NCBI GenBank assembly: GCA_034509925.1
Contig: CM067527.1
Coordinates: 14,118,001-14,182,000, forward strand
From: Hirudinaria manillensis
Lineage: Eukaryota > Annelida > Clitellata > Hirudinida > Hirudinidae
Direction: 5' to 3'
DNA: 64,000 nt
Below the pieces are notes generated by a model. The model made no database searches. It saw only the letters and a program-made list of their open reading frames with translations, and was not told the DNA's origin. The position numbers and the translations under genes were made by a program. Positions 32,201 through 44,196 of this stretch are shown piece by piece. Position 1 is the stretch's first letter, and each line of letters begins with the position of its first letter.

Positions 32201-33162
32201 ACCACTTAAGAAGATTACGAACCTTGTCAATACGAATGCAGGCTTGCTTTAGCTGGAAATTTTGGGCAAGATCGGAATATTCTGATTAAGAGTGGTTGGA
32301 TGAATAACAAGGACGGAGGATCCTTGAATTGTACAAAGATGATAATTAACTCGTCTCCATTTGACGCAACTCTTCGACAAATTCTCGTCACTGCATCCGG
32401 TTACCATGGTGACCTAACCCTAACTCATGGTGACGTCTCCGAAAAGATCGATATGAATTTTTGGTAGTTGCAATAATAATGTACGTGCATTAAAATCGTC
32501 TATTTTCTAGCGCTTTCCAAGTAATGGCTTAATTTAACTTAAACAAAATTAAAAGTCGATAAACAACGTAGACTTACGTAGAACACCTAGACAGAACAGT
32601 TTCAAGTGAAAGTTGCCCGTTTTTGCTCACAATTTCGAGTAATTGGCAACTTGTGTACGACAATACACAATTCAATTACTTGAAATTACTTTACAATCTC
32701 TTCGAAAACTACCCGACATCCACATGCTTGCTAGCATGCCCCTTCGGTCCCAAAACAAAGTCCGACTCGTCAGATTGATTAAAAATGGCGACTATCATGT
32801 GCATATTTTTAAGAAATTGAACAAATAGTCATTTCAAATGGAATTTAAAACAATTTAAAGTGTTAGTATTAATATTTTTACTAATTATTTTTTAAATTAT
32901 TAGTCCTAAGAAAATATCGAAGATGGATCTCAGAAAATTTCCAGAACTGATCGCATTATGGCAAAAAATATATTTTCTAAAATAATTTTTTTTAAATTCT
33001 TTGTGCAGCTTAAACATCTTGAAGATTAGAAAGATCCACAAAAGTGATGGACAAATTATAAAGTTATTTTAAGATGTTTTGTTGTTAATAAAATGTTTTA
33101 CTTGATTATATATGTTTTATATTTATATTATTCAAAAAATATTTTAACCCCGAGCCAAAACA

Positions 33163-33372
33163 ATGCTGGTGGCGAAAGGCCGTCGGTCGGGAAGAATGCC
33201 AAATGGTGTAAAGTTAATGGTGGTGTACATCTGGTTGTTTCTATTTCTAAGTGGGCTTTATTTGATTCTAATAATGTCTTCTAGAAATATGAAAGGAATG
33301 AAATCTATTAAATTCAAACGCCCAATGCGAGTCACGGTAAATGACATATCGAGCGGTTGCTTCGCAGGTAAA
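33163..33372 (+). CDS. Possible first exon of a type II membrane protein (tentative)
   Basis: An ATG at 33163 opens 70 codons up to a consensus donor (CTTCGCAG|GTAAAA, intron from about 33369). The peptide has a basic start (KGRRSGRMPNGVK), a hydrophobic anchor (MVVYIWLFLFLSGLYLILIM) and a basic stem, as in Golgi enzymes. No following exon was found before 35.3 kb and no family was recognised. The frame runs on to a stop near 33423 if unspliced. Weak support. Confidence 0.3.
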
Positions 33373-33425
33373 ATTGATTCTTTGTTACTGAGAGACTGGA
33401 ACAGAGTCTGGAATACAAGTTAATG

Positions 33426-35270
33426 AGAATTGAATTGTAAAGAAATATTTTTTTTTGCTTAAATTTGTATTAGTGAATAAGTTACCTTGAAAACCTAACT
33501 CATATTAACTTTTGTGAAATACCTTTTGTAATATTGATGACAAAAGCTATAGTAAAATGAATTTCAAATGCATTTAAATGTTTTTCATTTGATTCCATTT
33601 TCCAAATAAAAGATTTAAAATTGGTGCCTAACCAGCTAAGTTTCTACTTTCTGCCATGAAACATGACCTTTTTAATATGAATAGTCCATGAAATATATTT
33701 CAAGTATTCATTATGTATTTATCAAATTTAGCATGTCTTAATTCAAAATATTGGGCAATGCTAAATCAAAAAAGTGTGCTTAATGGTTATGTCAATGATT
33801 CTACATACTTATTAAGGACCACACTTATACTCCTATGGCTCATTTGCATATTCATTTGTTTCTCAGAAGATACTAACTGACACTAGAAGAAAAAAATTAC
33901 TTTAGGTTGGTGAGTGTTGAATGTTGATTCAGTGTCAATAACGACATGGATAGAACAGATACAGATCAAATCATTTTATATATTAGTTCTTTATTTAAGA
34001 CCCTTATTATTATATAATAGTAATACAATTTTTAAGAAAAAGGATAATTATGAAAAATTGTTTGCATATATGGGATTATGTTGTTTATATATTTTGTATG
34101 AAATATGATAAAAAATGTTGCAAATGACAAATAATAATAATCAGTCACCCAGAAACAACCCAGAGGCAATACATACATGTTTTTGCTAATTTCGACTTTG
34201 TACTTTAACCTGTCAATTAACTGCACTTTATTTATTTATTTATTGCAATATAACATTAAATTGTTTATATTGTTGAGTTTTATTATTAAAATTAATTGCT
34301 TAAAAATCCGCTGAATTCAGTACATCTCTATTCCAGAGACTTGCTCTGTCCAGTTTTTACGGTTTGAATGAATTCTACAATGACTCGTGTTATTTTGGGG
34401 TCGATTTGTTTGGGATTTCCTGGTGTCCGACACGTTACATTATTTGACTTGTAAAGTATTACATAATAACAAACAACAAATACTTTATTTAACAATTTTT
34501 AATATGCAAATCAGTGAATATGAATTCTACTTTTGCTAAATGGATACGAGTTAAATGTTTAGCAGATAAAATTGAAAAAAAGACACCAAATATTTCAATT
34601 AATTTGGTTGAAACTTGAAATTATTCAAGCAATAATTGAGCCAAAACAACAGCGATAGCAAAAACTAGGACTTCAATAAAGATAATAGTATATTTTTCAT
34701 GGAAAATGTAATAATTAACGAATAATTAAATAATTATGCAACAATTATAACAATAATAATGGTAATATTAACAGATCCACTTGCCCATAAAAATAAAGCC
34801 GGCGAGAACTCCACAATTAGTGATAGCGAAACACAGGTGCGTTAAATAAGTTAAATGCATTAACAACACTGATTCCGTAGAGATTGATGATCGCCCTGCT
34901 GACGACGACGGTGGCATTGATGACGACGACGACGATGATTACGATGATGATTATGATGATGATGGTGGTGGTGGTAAAAAAGAATGCTTAGCGGTTAATC
35001 CCCTCAATTCATAGGCTATTTAAATGGTCGATTGATGGATGAAAAGAGGAAAGAAGTCAACACCAAAGGTTAACCCCAAAGGCTCGTGTTTAAGCAAACA
35101 CTTATTACCATGATATAGACTGGCATATTAAATGTCACCGAGATAGCATTCAATAGTCACCGGTAGGCACCGAGCAGTACAACTAATAGGACAACCGGCC
35201 AAACGCAGGCGAAGAGAGACTTTGCGCGTTCAAAGTTGTATCAAGCTTCACTTGGCCTTATCACCTGACT
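33426..35270. other. AT-rich intergenic DNA with a (GAT/GAC)n tract
   Basis: No exon recognised. A GAC/GAT microsatellite occupies 34901-34975. Confidence 0.55.
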
Positions 35271-35275
35271 TTGGA

Positions 35276-35565
35276 GCCAATCAAGTCTAGAGTAGCATAA
35301 ATACCCCACTTTGCATCATATTCGAGATGTTTTCTGTCGCGCTGTTTTCTTTTCTGTGACCATTTGTACCGTGTTTCAATATTTTGGAAAGTGTTTGGAC
35401 ATCTTGAACTTCGATTTATTCCTTGTTTTGATTGGGATGTAAATTATTGCGTTACACCTGAATTTTAACAACGTGTTTACGAATCCAATTTCGAAATGAA
35501 AGCGAAAGTTGTTATGCCAAACTTTGTCGCAACTGATTCGGATCTATTGGAGCCTACATTCTGAG
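35276..35565 (+). promoter_or_regulatory. Putative promoter and leader exon of the two-TM protein gene
   Basis: CCAATCA (35278-35284) and a TATA-like CATAAATA (35296-35303) precede a leader that ends at 35565 in a strong donor (CTGAG|GTGAGTG). The matching acceptor is ACAACAG at 35804, 17 nt before the ATG used for the CDS. The leader contains a short upstream ORF (ATG near 35496, about 23 codons). Confidence 0.45.
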
Positions 35566-35821
35566 GTGAGTGTACTTGAATGTCGTGGTTTTATTTAAGA
35601 TCAGAGCATTAGCTCTCTATTACCATCTGAGACTTTAACTGGTTTTATTAAGTATAAAAATTGTGCAGTACTAACGAATCATACTATGCATTACGATCGA
35701 CAGTTATGTCCACGAAATAATGCCTTTTAAACGTGCGTCCAAACAAACTGTCACAGTTGATCTTAAAACTTTTGCATAAATTGTAAATTCAAATCCAACA
35801 ACAGATAAGACTTGAGACGCG

Positions 35822-38800
35822 ATGCTTCTCTTGTCTTCGACATCAACATTTCCGGTAACTCGAGCGTCATTGTTGGCGTCATCGTCGTCGTCTTCGTCAC
35901 AGCCTTCGTCATCGTTATCATCATCGCTGTCACAAACCGAGGCCGGGATTCCCGATGGAAATTCGAACAATAAAAGTGAAGGTGACCTTATTAATATTAA
36001 TTAGCGACTACTAATGTGAACACTATGGAAATGATAATTACATGAATATTCATATTTTAAGAAATGCAATTTTAGTGATAAAAAGTTGTTTTATTCATTA
36101 TAAAAAAAAATAATATTAATTGAATCGTGCGTGACATGTTTTGCTAATTAACATAAATTAACATTAACCGATGGGATGGGCTCAAATTGCCCCCCTTAAT
36201 GCACCTTCTTAATATGTGCATAATTTAAATGTTACGATGAATTGTGATCTGCCACACTAAGCGATAATCTTAATTGAACGTATCTCGTGCTCGGCACTTG
36301 ATTTGCAGCAACTGCTAATTCTGTTACGTGCGGAAGATGCCTTATTAAGAAGAAAGATGGCGCTAATCTCAAATCTTTCTTAGACTTCGTCATTGTGATT
36401 TTATTTTTTTAGTATTTACATTTCGACGCGAGATGAACGTTCTGGAGTCTTTTGCTGCTATGATAATGCAAACACAAGAATCCACAACTCATTGAAGTAA
36501 ATTCATGTAACCTCAAATCTACATTTTCAATTGAAAGATAATTTACATTGGGTGCATCACAGTTTAGGATCGAAATTGTTTCAAGATCTTAATTAGGTTG
36601 AAACATTTAAGACGGAATTTGTAAAGTTAAATGATTTATTGGGCACTTGAAGTTTTTAAAATAACTTCAAAGACTTCGGTGAGTTGATGGCACTGGGTCA
36701 ACTCCTTGAAATAGTATTAAATTGCATGCATTCTCTCAGCATCACCGCGTCCAATCATCATCCTCCTCGTCGTCGTCGTCAACGCCAATAATATCATCAT
36801 TGTCATCGTCGTTGTTATCATCATCAGCATCATCAACGCCAAAGTACTACTTGATAAGAAAAAGCTGAGCTGATAGTAAATGTTGCAATGGAGGCAATGA
36901 ACTATGATAATGGCGATAATGCAAACTACGCATTACAACAGGCCACTATCGTCGTTATCATCATGAACACATTATCCAGAACGTGAATGAAGCTTCGTTT
37001 TACATCGGACGATCAAACTAAACAAGAGTAAGATTTAAAGATGACTTTAACTGCTACAAACATAACTGTACACTTTAGCGTTACCTGGAGAAGTGGTGGG
37101 CAAAACCCAACTCATAAGCACAAGACTTATCGGTTCTACGAGAATTTCCAGCCAGGAGATAGGTTAGAGTTAAAGTAGGGTCTGAGAAGGGTTAAGGTTA
37201 CGATTAGGGTTAGGAATATGGTTAAATTTATGTCGGCTCTGGGTGGGTTAGGTACCTGTGTATATCTCAGCTAGTGAATTGAGTTTTGTCCGTCACTTCT
37301 CTAATAATCGTGCACTCGTCGTCGCCTCACGAATGCAACTGAAATCTAAAATTAAAAAAAAAAGAAATCGTTTTTATGCAATTATTTCGGGCAGGACTTT
37401 GGAGCCCAGGTTTGTGCCTAATAAATGCGCTGACGATGCTAATATCCCGCGCAACTCGAGCGAAGTCTATTGCCCGAGGCAACGTACATTACAGATTCGA
37501 GTCGCAGTATGGAACTAATCCATGAATTAATTGATGGATGGATGTATTACAGGATGAATTAATGTGTGAATGGATGGATGGACGGACGAACGGACATAGG
37601 ATAGATGTAGCACTGGATGGATTGATGAATTATACTGCGCTTTTATGACAACATAGTATCTCTATTTGTCCAGTGATATCTCAATGCATGTGAAGGAGAC
37701 TATGAAGTCAATATGGAATAATTTGAATGAATGAATTTTTTATTTTTATTTATTAAACAGTAAAAACGGTGAAATCACTTAATTATTTAAGATATTGTGT
37801 TAGATTAAATGCAAACATTTTTAATTTTATTCAATAAATGATTTATTTTTTATGAGCAGAAGAAAGGAGCAAAATGTCCCGAAGTTTCATAGGATGGATG
37901 GTGTTCGCCTGCCTTGACTTTTTCTTCTTTGTACCAGGAGGTTAGGGCATATATTTGAATTCTAATTTGCTAAAATATTAAATTAGGAATTAAAAATAAA
38001 AATATTGATTGCTGAAAAATTTAAAATTTTTACGTTAAATATGTACTAAAGATTAGCCAAAATTTACCCCTTATCAAAGCAAAGCTTAGGATGGCTTCAG
38101 CTTTCATGCAACACGTTCTACAGTTAAATGTTTCAAAGCATATTTGCATCTCCTACTTAAAGCTGCTAAGCCGATGCTTCTAGGAATGCAAATTAAATAT
38201 TTCCCACGAAATTAATTAATTTTTCAATTATTATTATTTAATAATTTAATATTTATTATATTCAAACGACATTAATTAAGCACGTTTGTTCTAATATTGA
38301 GCATTAGCACTACGTAAATAGACTTTATTTTTCTCCCATTTGAATTAACCGACTTAAATGCTTAATGCAAAAATAAACAATTTTATTGAAGAGAACACTA
38401 TCTAACGTTAAGCGGTTGACTTCAAGATATCGCTTCTTTGTGATAATAGTCTAACTTATTAAAATAGCATAAGTGCCAGGCGCGCACTTTACAATTTACA
38501 ATAGACCTGAAAGGTAATCATTTATAATTATTCATGAATTCAAATCAGATGACATCAATTATGTTGCAGGGATGTGATGATTTGTAAAATAAACATTTTC
38601 TTTTAAATTTTGTTTTTATCGTCAGGATTCTTGCTGGCCATACTTGGTTACAACTGCCAATCGACCGCCATGATGGTTTCAGGTGCGATCCTCATCTTCG
38701 TCTTCTTCATCGTCATACCTGGATTCGGCCTTAGTCTGGTCATCAGAAAGCAGTACAGAGACACGAATAAATTCATCAACATGACAAACAGGAGTCGGCG

Positions 38801-39140
38801 AGAGAGCTCAACCAGCCAAGTGGCTCCCCTCAGTTGCGTAGTCAGCACCAGCGGCAACAACTTCCACGACTTCAGCCGCACGTGTAGCCAGGCGAACCAC
38901 CAGTCAAGCAATCCTGGACTCGTCGATTCTAAAGTCAGCTTCGTCGACTACAGGTCGTGCCCCGTTAGCGACGCAACGCAGGCCACGTCTACAACATCGC
39001 CTGTCGCAACCACAGCTACCACAGACAGCTCAGCAATACCGACTTCAGAAGCTACAAGCACGTGGTCGAATAACTTTCTAAACAACATCTTTGCCTCTAG
39101 GACAGCTGGCCAGCGTTGCGGATACGTCGAACTTCCCTGA
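35822..39140 (+). CDS. Two-transmembrane protein with Ser-rich N-terminus
   Basis: Three coding exons, 35822-35981, 37860-37940 and 38626-39140 (160+81+515 nt = 251 aa plus stop), in frame throughout. Residues 1-53 are Ser-rich, written by a TCG/TCA microsatellite. Residues 64-88 and 95-120 form two hydrophobic segments separated by a very short loop (GYNCQST), that is a membrane hairpin with both ends on the same side, followed by RKQYRD. The remaining 130 residues are a polar Ser/Thr tail with runs such as TSTTSPVATTATT. No enzymatic motif. I do not recognise the family; the layout recalls small two-TM proteins such as neurensins or TMEM200, but this is only topology. An internal ATG at 37874 (AAAATG context, residue 59) could serve as an alternative start giving 193 aa. 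The exon 2 donor is GTTAGG. Confidence 0.65.
36754..36840. repeat. (ATC/GTC)n microsatellite in an intron
   Basis: Degenerate ATC, GTC and AAC triplets inside intron 2 of the two-TM gene. Confidence 0.85.
37162..37225 (+). repeat. Short telomere-like scrap
   Basis: GGTTAG/GGGTTA variants including GATTAGGGTTAGG, related to the large array in the kinase intron. The segment GATAGGTTAG...AGGGTCTGAG also occurs inverted near 19866-19890. Confidence 0.7.
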
Positions 39141-39672
39141 ATCCATATATAACAATATATTAAACAAATATTATAACATTAAAAGAATATCACAAGGATA
39201 TCTGTGACCTCACCGGGGTACATTTGGGTCTTTTCCAATTTTCATTTTTTGAAAGCACAACTCGACAAACTGTAGCATGATGGTTTTCAGCACCTTTTCG
39301 ATGTAAATATCTTCCCACCTCATCTTTTACTGTTTTTTTTTAAATCTAATTTAAAAATAAAAAAACAAAAATTGTTTGATTAATCTTCAGAATTCGATTT
39401 CAATTTTTAGATTCGTTTGTTTTCAATTGAATTGAATTAAAAATGTCTGCATTGTACTCTTTAATGGCCGCATACAGATTCTAAAAACACACTTTATTAA
39501 TAAACCCGTGCTATTAAAATATTACAAATTCAAGAAATAATTAAAATCAATTTAAAATAATACAAACCTTTATAGATGCAATTATTAGTTCGCTAATCAA
39601 ATTTGAAACTCGCCGCTACATAAGCACTCGAACGACTTGAGTTGACACATCCCTGCGCGATGACATCACTGA

Positions 39673-39790
39673 TGACGTAATGCATTCTCTCGGCTATGAT
39701 TGGACCAACGACTCTGGAGACCGTTTGAAATTGTTCGCTTTCATTTTTAAATTGAATCAAACGCTCCATAGTTACGTCACGTTGGATTGG
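39673..39790. promoter_or_regulatory. Orphan CRE/CCAAT cluster
   Basis: TGACGTAA at 39673-39680 and its inverse TTACGTCA at 39772-39779, with two GATTGG (inverted CCAAT) boxes at 39698 and 39785. No start codon or exon could be tied to it. Confidence 0.35.
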
Positions 39791-40805
39791 AATGCTTCTA
39801 GGCCCTTAAGATGATGTTCTCTTATCATTGTCTGTACTCATCGCTTTAAAATAGTTTGGGCTTCAAATAATATTCACGAGATAATGTTGAGTAACGATTA
39901 ATATTCTATGTTATATTACGCATAAGCCCGTACACAATAGCTATGTTTACTGATTATATTCATCGAATTGCTGATCGGTAAAACACAAACAACGTTGATG
40001 CTTCATTGTACCAGCTACAACCATACAGTGTCCTGTTCTGCATTTATACACTTTTTAAAGTATCATTAGAACGAATGAAAAATATTAATAGTAATTATTA
40101 TCATCATCATCATTATTATCATCATCGTCGCCATCGTCAACGTTGTCGTCGTCGTCTTCGTCACTAATGGTGACGCGAGGATGCTGTTTAAACAAGGAGG
40201 GACCTCGCTTGACCGAGAGTTCATTGTCCTCGAGACGTCAACTCTCAAGGTCACTCGTCGGGTCAAGGTCGCGTCAGGGTCAACTGGCGACTCGGCGTTG
40301 GTCAGTCTAGAACCGGGATTAAATAAGAGGTGACTGCTAGGGGGCGGCCGTGTTTCGTTATAATTAAAGTCATTTTCCTATTATTTCTTTAATTAAATAA
40401 TATTAATATGAAGTAAAAATAATTATAAAATTATAAAAGAAATTAATAACATAAATATTATCATAATTAATGAATATATGTTACTATAAAATAAATTGTA
40501 ATATTCTCGTATTATTATCGTGTGTTATAGAATTATTTTTGTAACATTTCGTAAATTGGACATAAAGAAAGTAAATATTTATTAAATTTGATTTCTTTAA
40601 AAACACCATCAATAATATATAAAAAGGTTACAAATTAAAGACTAGCAATGGTCTAACTACCGGCAACAATATGAATATTAATTAGACAGATGATGACGAG
40701 AACGACGAGGGCTACTAATTAATCACTCAGGTATAACGCCCACCTGAAGATAGCGGTCAAGCCACTAAAAGAAGGATATATAAAATGGTCATCCAATACC
40801 AATTT

Positions 40806-40940
40806 GCATAACAATATTAATAATATTATTATTAGTATTATTATATTATTAGTATTATTATATTATAATAATAATAATAATATTATTATTATTAATATAA
40901 TATTATTATATTATATTATATAATAATAATAATAATAATA

Positions 40941-40972
<32 letters not shown>

Positions 40973-41035
40973 TACTATTATTAATTAATAATATTATTAT
41001 TATTATTTATTATTATTATTATTATTATTAATTCA
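40806..41035. repeat. (TAA/TTA)n microsatellite
   Basis: About 230 bp made almost only of ATT/AAT triplets switching strand several times. Confidence 0.95.
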
Positions 41036-42608
41036 ATTAATACAATTTACTATAATTATCACCGCAATGATTAAATACCTTTATGTAAATTTATAGGATA
41101 CTCAGTGTATCGTAGAGTACATAATTTCTTTACAAAACGGAAGAGTGAAAGCTACTGAGGGGAGGAGCCTGGATGGGGGGATGAGAACGAAGTGGGCGGA
41201 GTTACCTTCGAGTGAACGTTGCATAATTGAATAACATTGCCATAAAATAATATGGAAAGTGAAGTGGTTTACGGTGAAATAAACAATAATAATATAATAA
41301 TAGCAATAAATATGACTTTAATGTTATTAATAATATTAACTTATAAACAACCTTAAGTCCATCATTGCACCTTATTTGAATAAAGAATTATATAAAATTT
41401 GGACAATTATAGTAATAAATCTTTATCATAATATTATTAATAAATCAAAATAATTATAATTATTACTTGATAAATATATTAATTGATAAATCCACCTTAA
41501 TAAAATCGTGCAATGGCAATTATATCGCAAACAAAAGCAAATAACAAGTACATCTCAGCCAATGGAACAAATGCCTGCTACGGAAGCAATTACGCGTGTT
41601 GTGCGCATAATAAATTGCCATTAAAATGGACACATAATGTTAACTGACACTGATGTTACGGTGTGCTCAAATAGGCAGGGTTAATGGATGGACGGGTGGC
41701 TGGACGGACGTACGGACGGTCGGATTGACGGTTTGAGGGATTAATTTTATTGAAAATCTCGCTTGGCGTCAGACACGCCTCCTCAGTGTGAATCTTTTTA
41801 TTCAAAGCTCGAAGCATTGAGAATAACATCAATGGCTTTGTCGTTGTTATTGAAGATGATGACGACAACGATGATGACGATGACCATACCAACCGATTAC
41901 GTAATCCAATATCTGAATAGAAACACCTCCGCTGGAATAAAAATGGATTTTTCACATTTTTCTGTTTTAAATTCGATTTTGACGTTATTGTTGTTATATA
42001 ATTTTTAAAATAATATAATTATTTTTTTTGAAGCTTTGATGGCCGAAAAATAACGGCAAAACTATTGGAATATTTTGATCGACTTTGTAGATGCTTAGTT
42101 TTTTGGCAAACCACGCTTTCAATTCACCGCCTGTTCTCTGTCTGATGCTTATTGAATGATTAATCAAATATTTAGCGATATTCCGTGGTGAATAAATATT
42201 CAAATTAACCTTTGCATGAATATTAAACGGCTTCAGTCGTTGAATAAATATTTAAGTTAAAATGTTTAAGTAAATATTTAAGTTAATTCATGATTTTAAC
42301 TTTAATTAAAAAAAAAATTCCCAAACTCGTACACACTTACCATACAGGTTTTACAGAAGTACAAGTAGGTACAACCTCAAGTACAAACGAGGTGACACTC
42401 AGTACTCCGGTCGTCGTGCTGACGGACGAAGATGTTGACAGCTGTCGTTGACCGTCTAATTAAGAGCCGTTACTATTTCTATGCTCCTAATGTTTGTTTG
42501 TTTGTATCTTTGCCTGATGATCACGACGATGGTCTCCATTATCGCCCACCGTAAAGGATTCGAACGTATTTGTTGGCTTAATGTTATAAAGAGTAGAAAA
42601 TATAAAGG

Positions 42609-42678
42609 TGACGATGATGACGAAGGTGGTGGTGATAATGATAATGATGATGATGATGATGATGATGAGGACGATTAT
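42609..42678 (+). repeat. (GAT)n microsatellite
   Basis: GAT/GAC/GGT triplets, with an uninterrupted GAT run near its end. Confidence 0.9.
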
Positions 42679-43800
42679 GGCGAATGCAACCCATATTTAC
42701 GTAGCCTCCAAGGTTGTCAGCGTGTAATTATACAATGACGCAATGGCCTCTGATGGCCATATGCTCTCTAACCATTAAAATTAATAACAATAATAATAAT
42801 TAGTAATAATAATATCGTTATAATAATAATAAGGTCATTAATGGTGTTTATAATTGTGATAAAAAGAATAAACATTAAAAATTAATTTATTTATTGAACT
42901 AAATATTTCTTTTAGACTTGTTTTTAGAATAATATTGGAAAATTATATTAAATAAAACATTAATATAAATATTGTAGCACTGGTACTGATTTTGTACAAT
43001 ATAATAACTTTATTATAATAAAATATAATATTTTACTAACCTACTTATTGGATTAACTGATTACTTAACTTGTAAACACACATACCTGTAAACAGCAAAG
43101 GCGCACGTACACACTTCACACAGACACAACATTCACTTCTTAGGTCTTGAACCCGGAACCTTTACCGTAGGTGAGATAATTACAAAGGAGTAGTGATTTG
43201 TTGTTCTGTTAATGAGCCTTCAATTTGTTGTTGTTGTTGTTGTTGACGTGCTGAGGTCAGGCTGGGGTCAAGCGAGCCTTCTCACTAATAATGGTATAGC
43301 GAATGGCTGGTTGAATAATGATGCTTACGTCTTTCGGAAAAAGAAGAAGAAGATGATGATGATGATGATGATGAGAGTGATGCAGATGATAACAACGATG
43401 CCCATGGAGATGGCGATGACTACTAGTAATTGGATACTGAATTTTTAAATATTTGTTTTTGAAATATTTAAAATTAAAGTATTACTGTTTTATTGATATA
43501 TTAAATTTTTAAAATGTGAATAAGCTGGTTTATATTTAACATCCGATATTATCCATTAAAGAACGGTTTAAAAATTGATTCTTCTTATTATATAATTTTT
43601 TTTTAAATATTCATCTATTTTAATAATAATAATTAATAATCAGTTTAATATGTTTATTTTTGATTAAATTATTATTTACGTTTTATTGAATAAAAATAAT
43701 TAACGAATAATTAAGTCAAATTCGCATAAATAAATTTAAAAATAAAGTCCTATCAACATCGTCACTCGTAAAAATCTTTTGTCCTATTTTGCTACTCTTC

Positions 43801-43893
43801 CATTGGTCAATCAAGAAAGGTCACCGATCTTCAAGCGCTTCCATTGGTTGATGCAATGTCCAATTGTCCACCACTGTCCTTCATGTATAAATA
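43801..43893 (+). promoter_or_regulatory. Gsx: Putative Gsx core promoter
   Basis: TATAAATA at 43886-43893, about 310 bp before the Gsx ATG. Upstream are two near-identical TTCCATTGGT boxes (about 43798 and 43846), that is paired inverted CCAAT sites roughly 48 bp apart. Start expected near 43918. Confidence 0.55.
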
Positions 43894-44196
43894 ATAAGAC
43901 GAGATTCTTATGAAAGCGTCTCTGCTATAATTTTATTACGTTTGTTTATTAATCTTTCTGTATTAATTATTAAAATAATATTTATGAATATATTTTTAAA
44001 AGCTATTAATATTGAATCGAATTCCTAACAAATTGGTGATGAATAAATGGAAAAACGTTGTGATTTTAAGCTATTTATAGACAATGTGCCTCTACTACAC
44101 AAAGTACTTCGTGCTGTGATTATAAATGTTATTTAATGTTTGAGTTATTTTAGTAAATTATTAAATAAAACGTTTTGTACGAAAAAAATCCCCGAA

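Larger units (their letters stand above)
24375..33162. other. Long stretch without a defensible gene
   Basis: About 8.8 kb of AT-rich but mostly non-repetitive DNA. Contains a (GAC/ATC)-rich patch near 25350-25410, the local duplication at 27648-27770, short open frames at 28.0-28.6 and 29.8-30.0 kb that match no family I know, a tRNA-like fragment at 29.2 kb, a CCTAACCC scrap at 30831 and another at 32413. Diverged or single-exon genes cannot be excluded by eye. Confidence 0.5.
39141..43799. other. Intergenic region rich in AT and triplet microsatellites
   Basis: Contains a CRE/CCAAT cluster (39.67-39.79 kb), an ATC tract (40096-40165), the TAA array (40806-41035), a GAT patch (41846-41885), a GAT tract (42609-42678) and one at 43345-43381. 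Open frames across these tracts (poly-Asp, poly-Met) are not accepted as genes. Confidence 0.6.

Noticed and set aside
37258..37518. 86-codon plus frame in an intron of the two-TM gene
   Set aside because: No domain, basic low-complexity start, and it lies between exons whose phases already match.
42481..42738. 85-codon frame with a hydrophobic start and poly-Asp
   Set aside because: Most of it is a GAT microsatellite; no homology or splice support.
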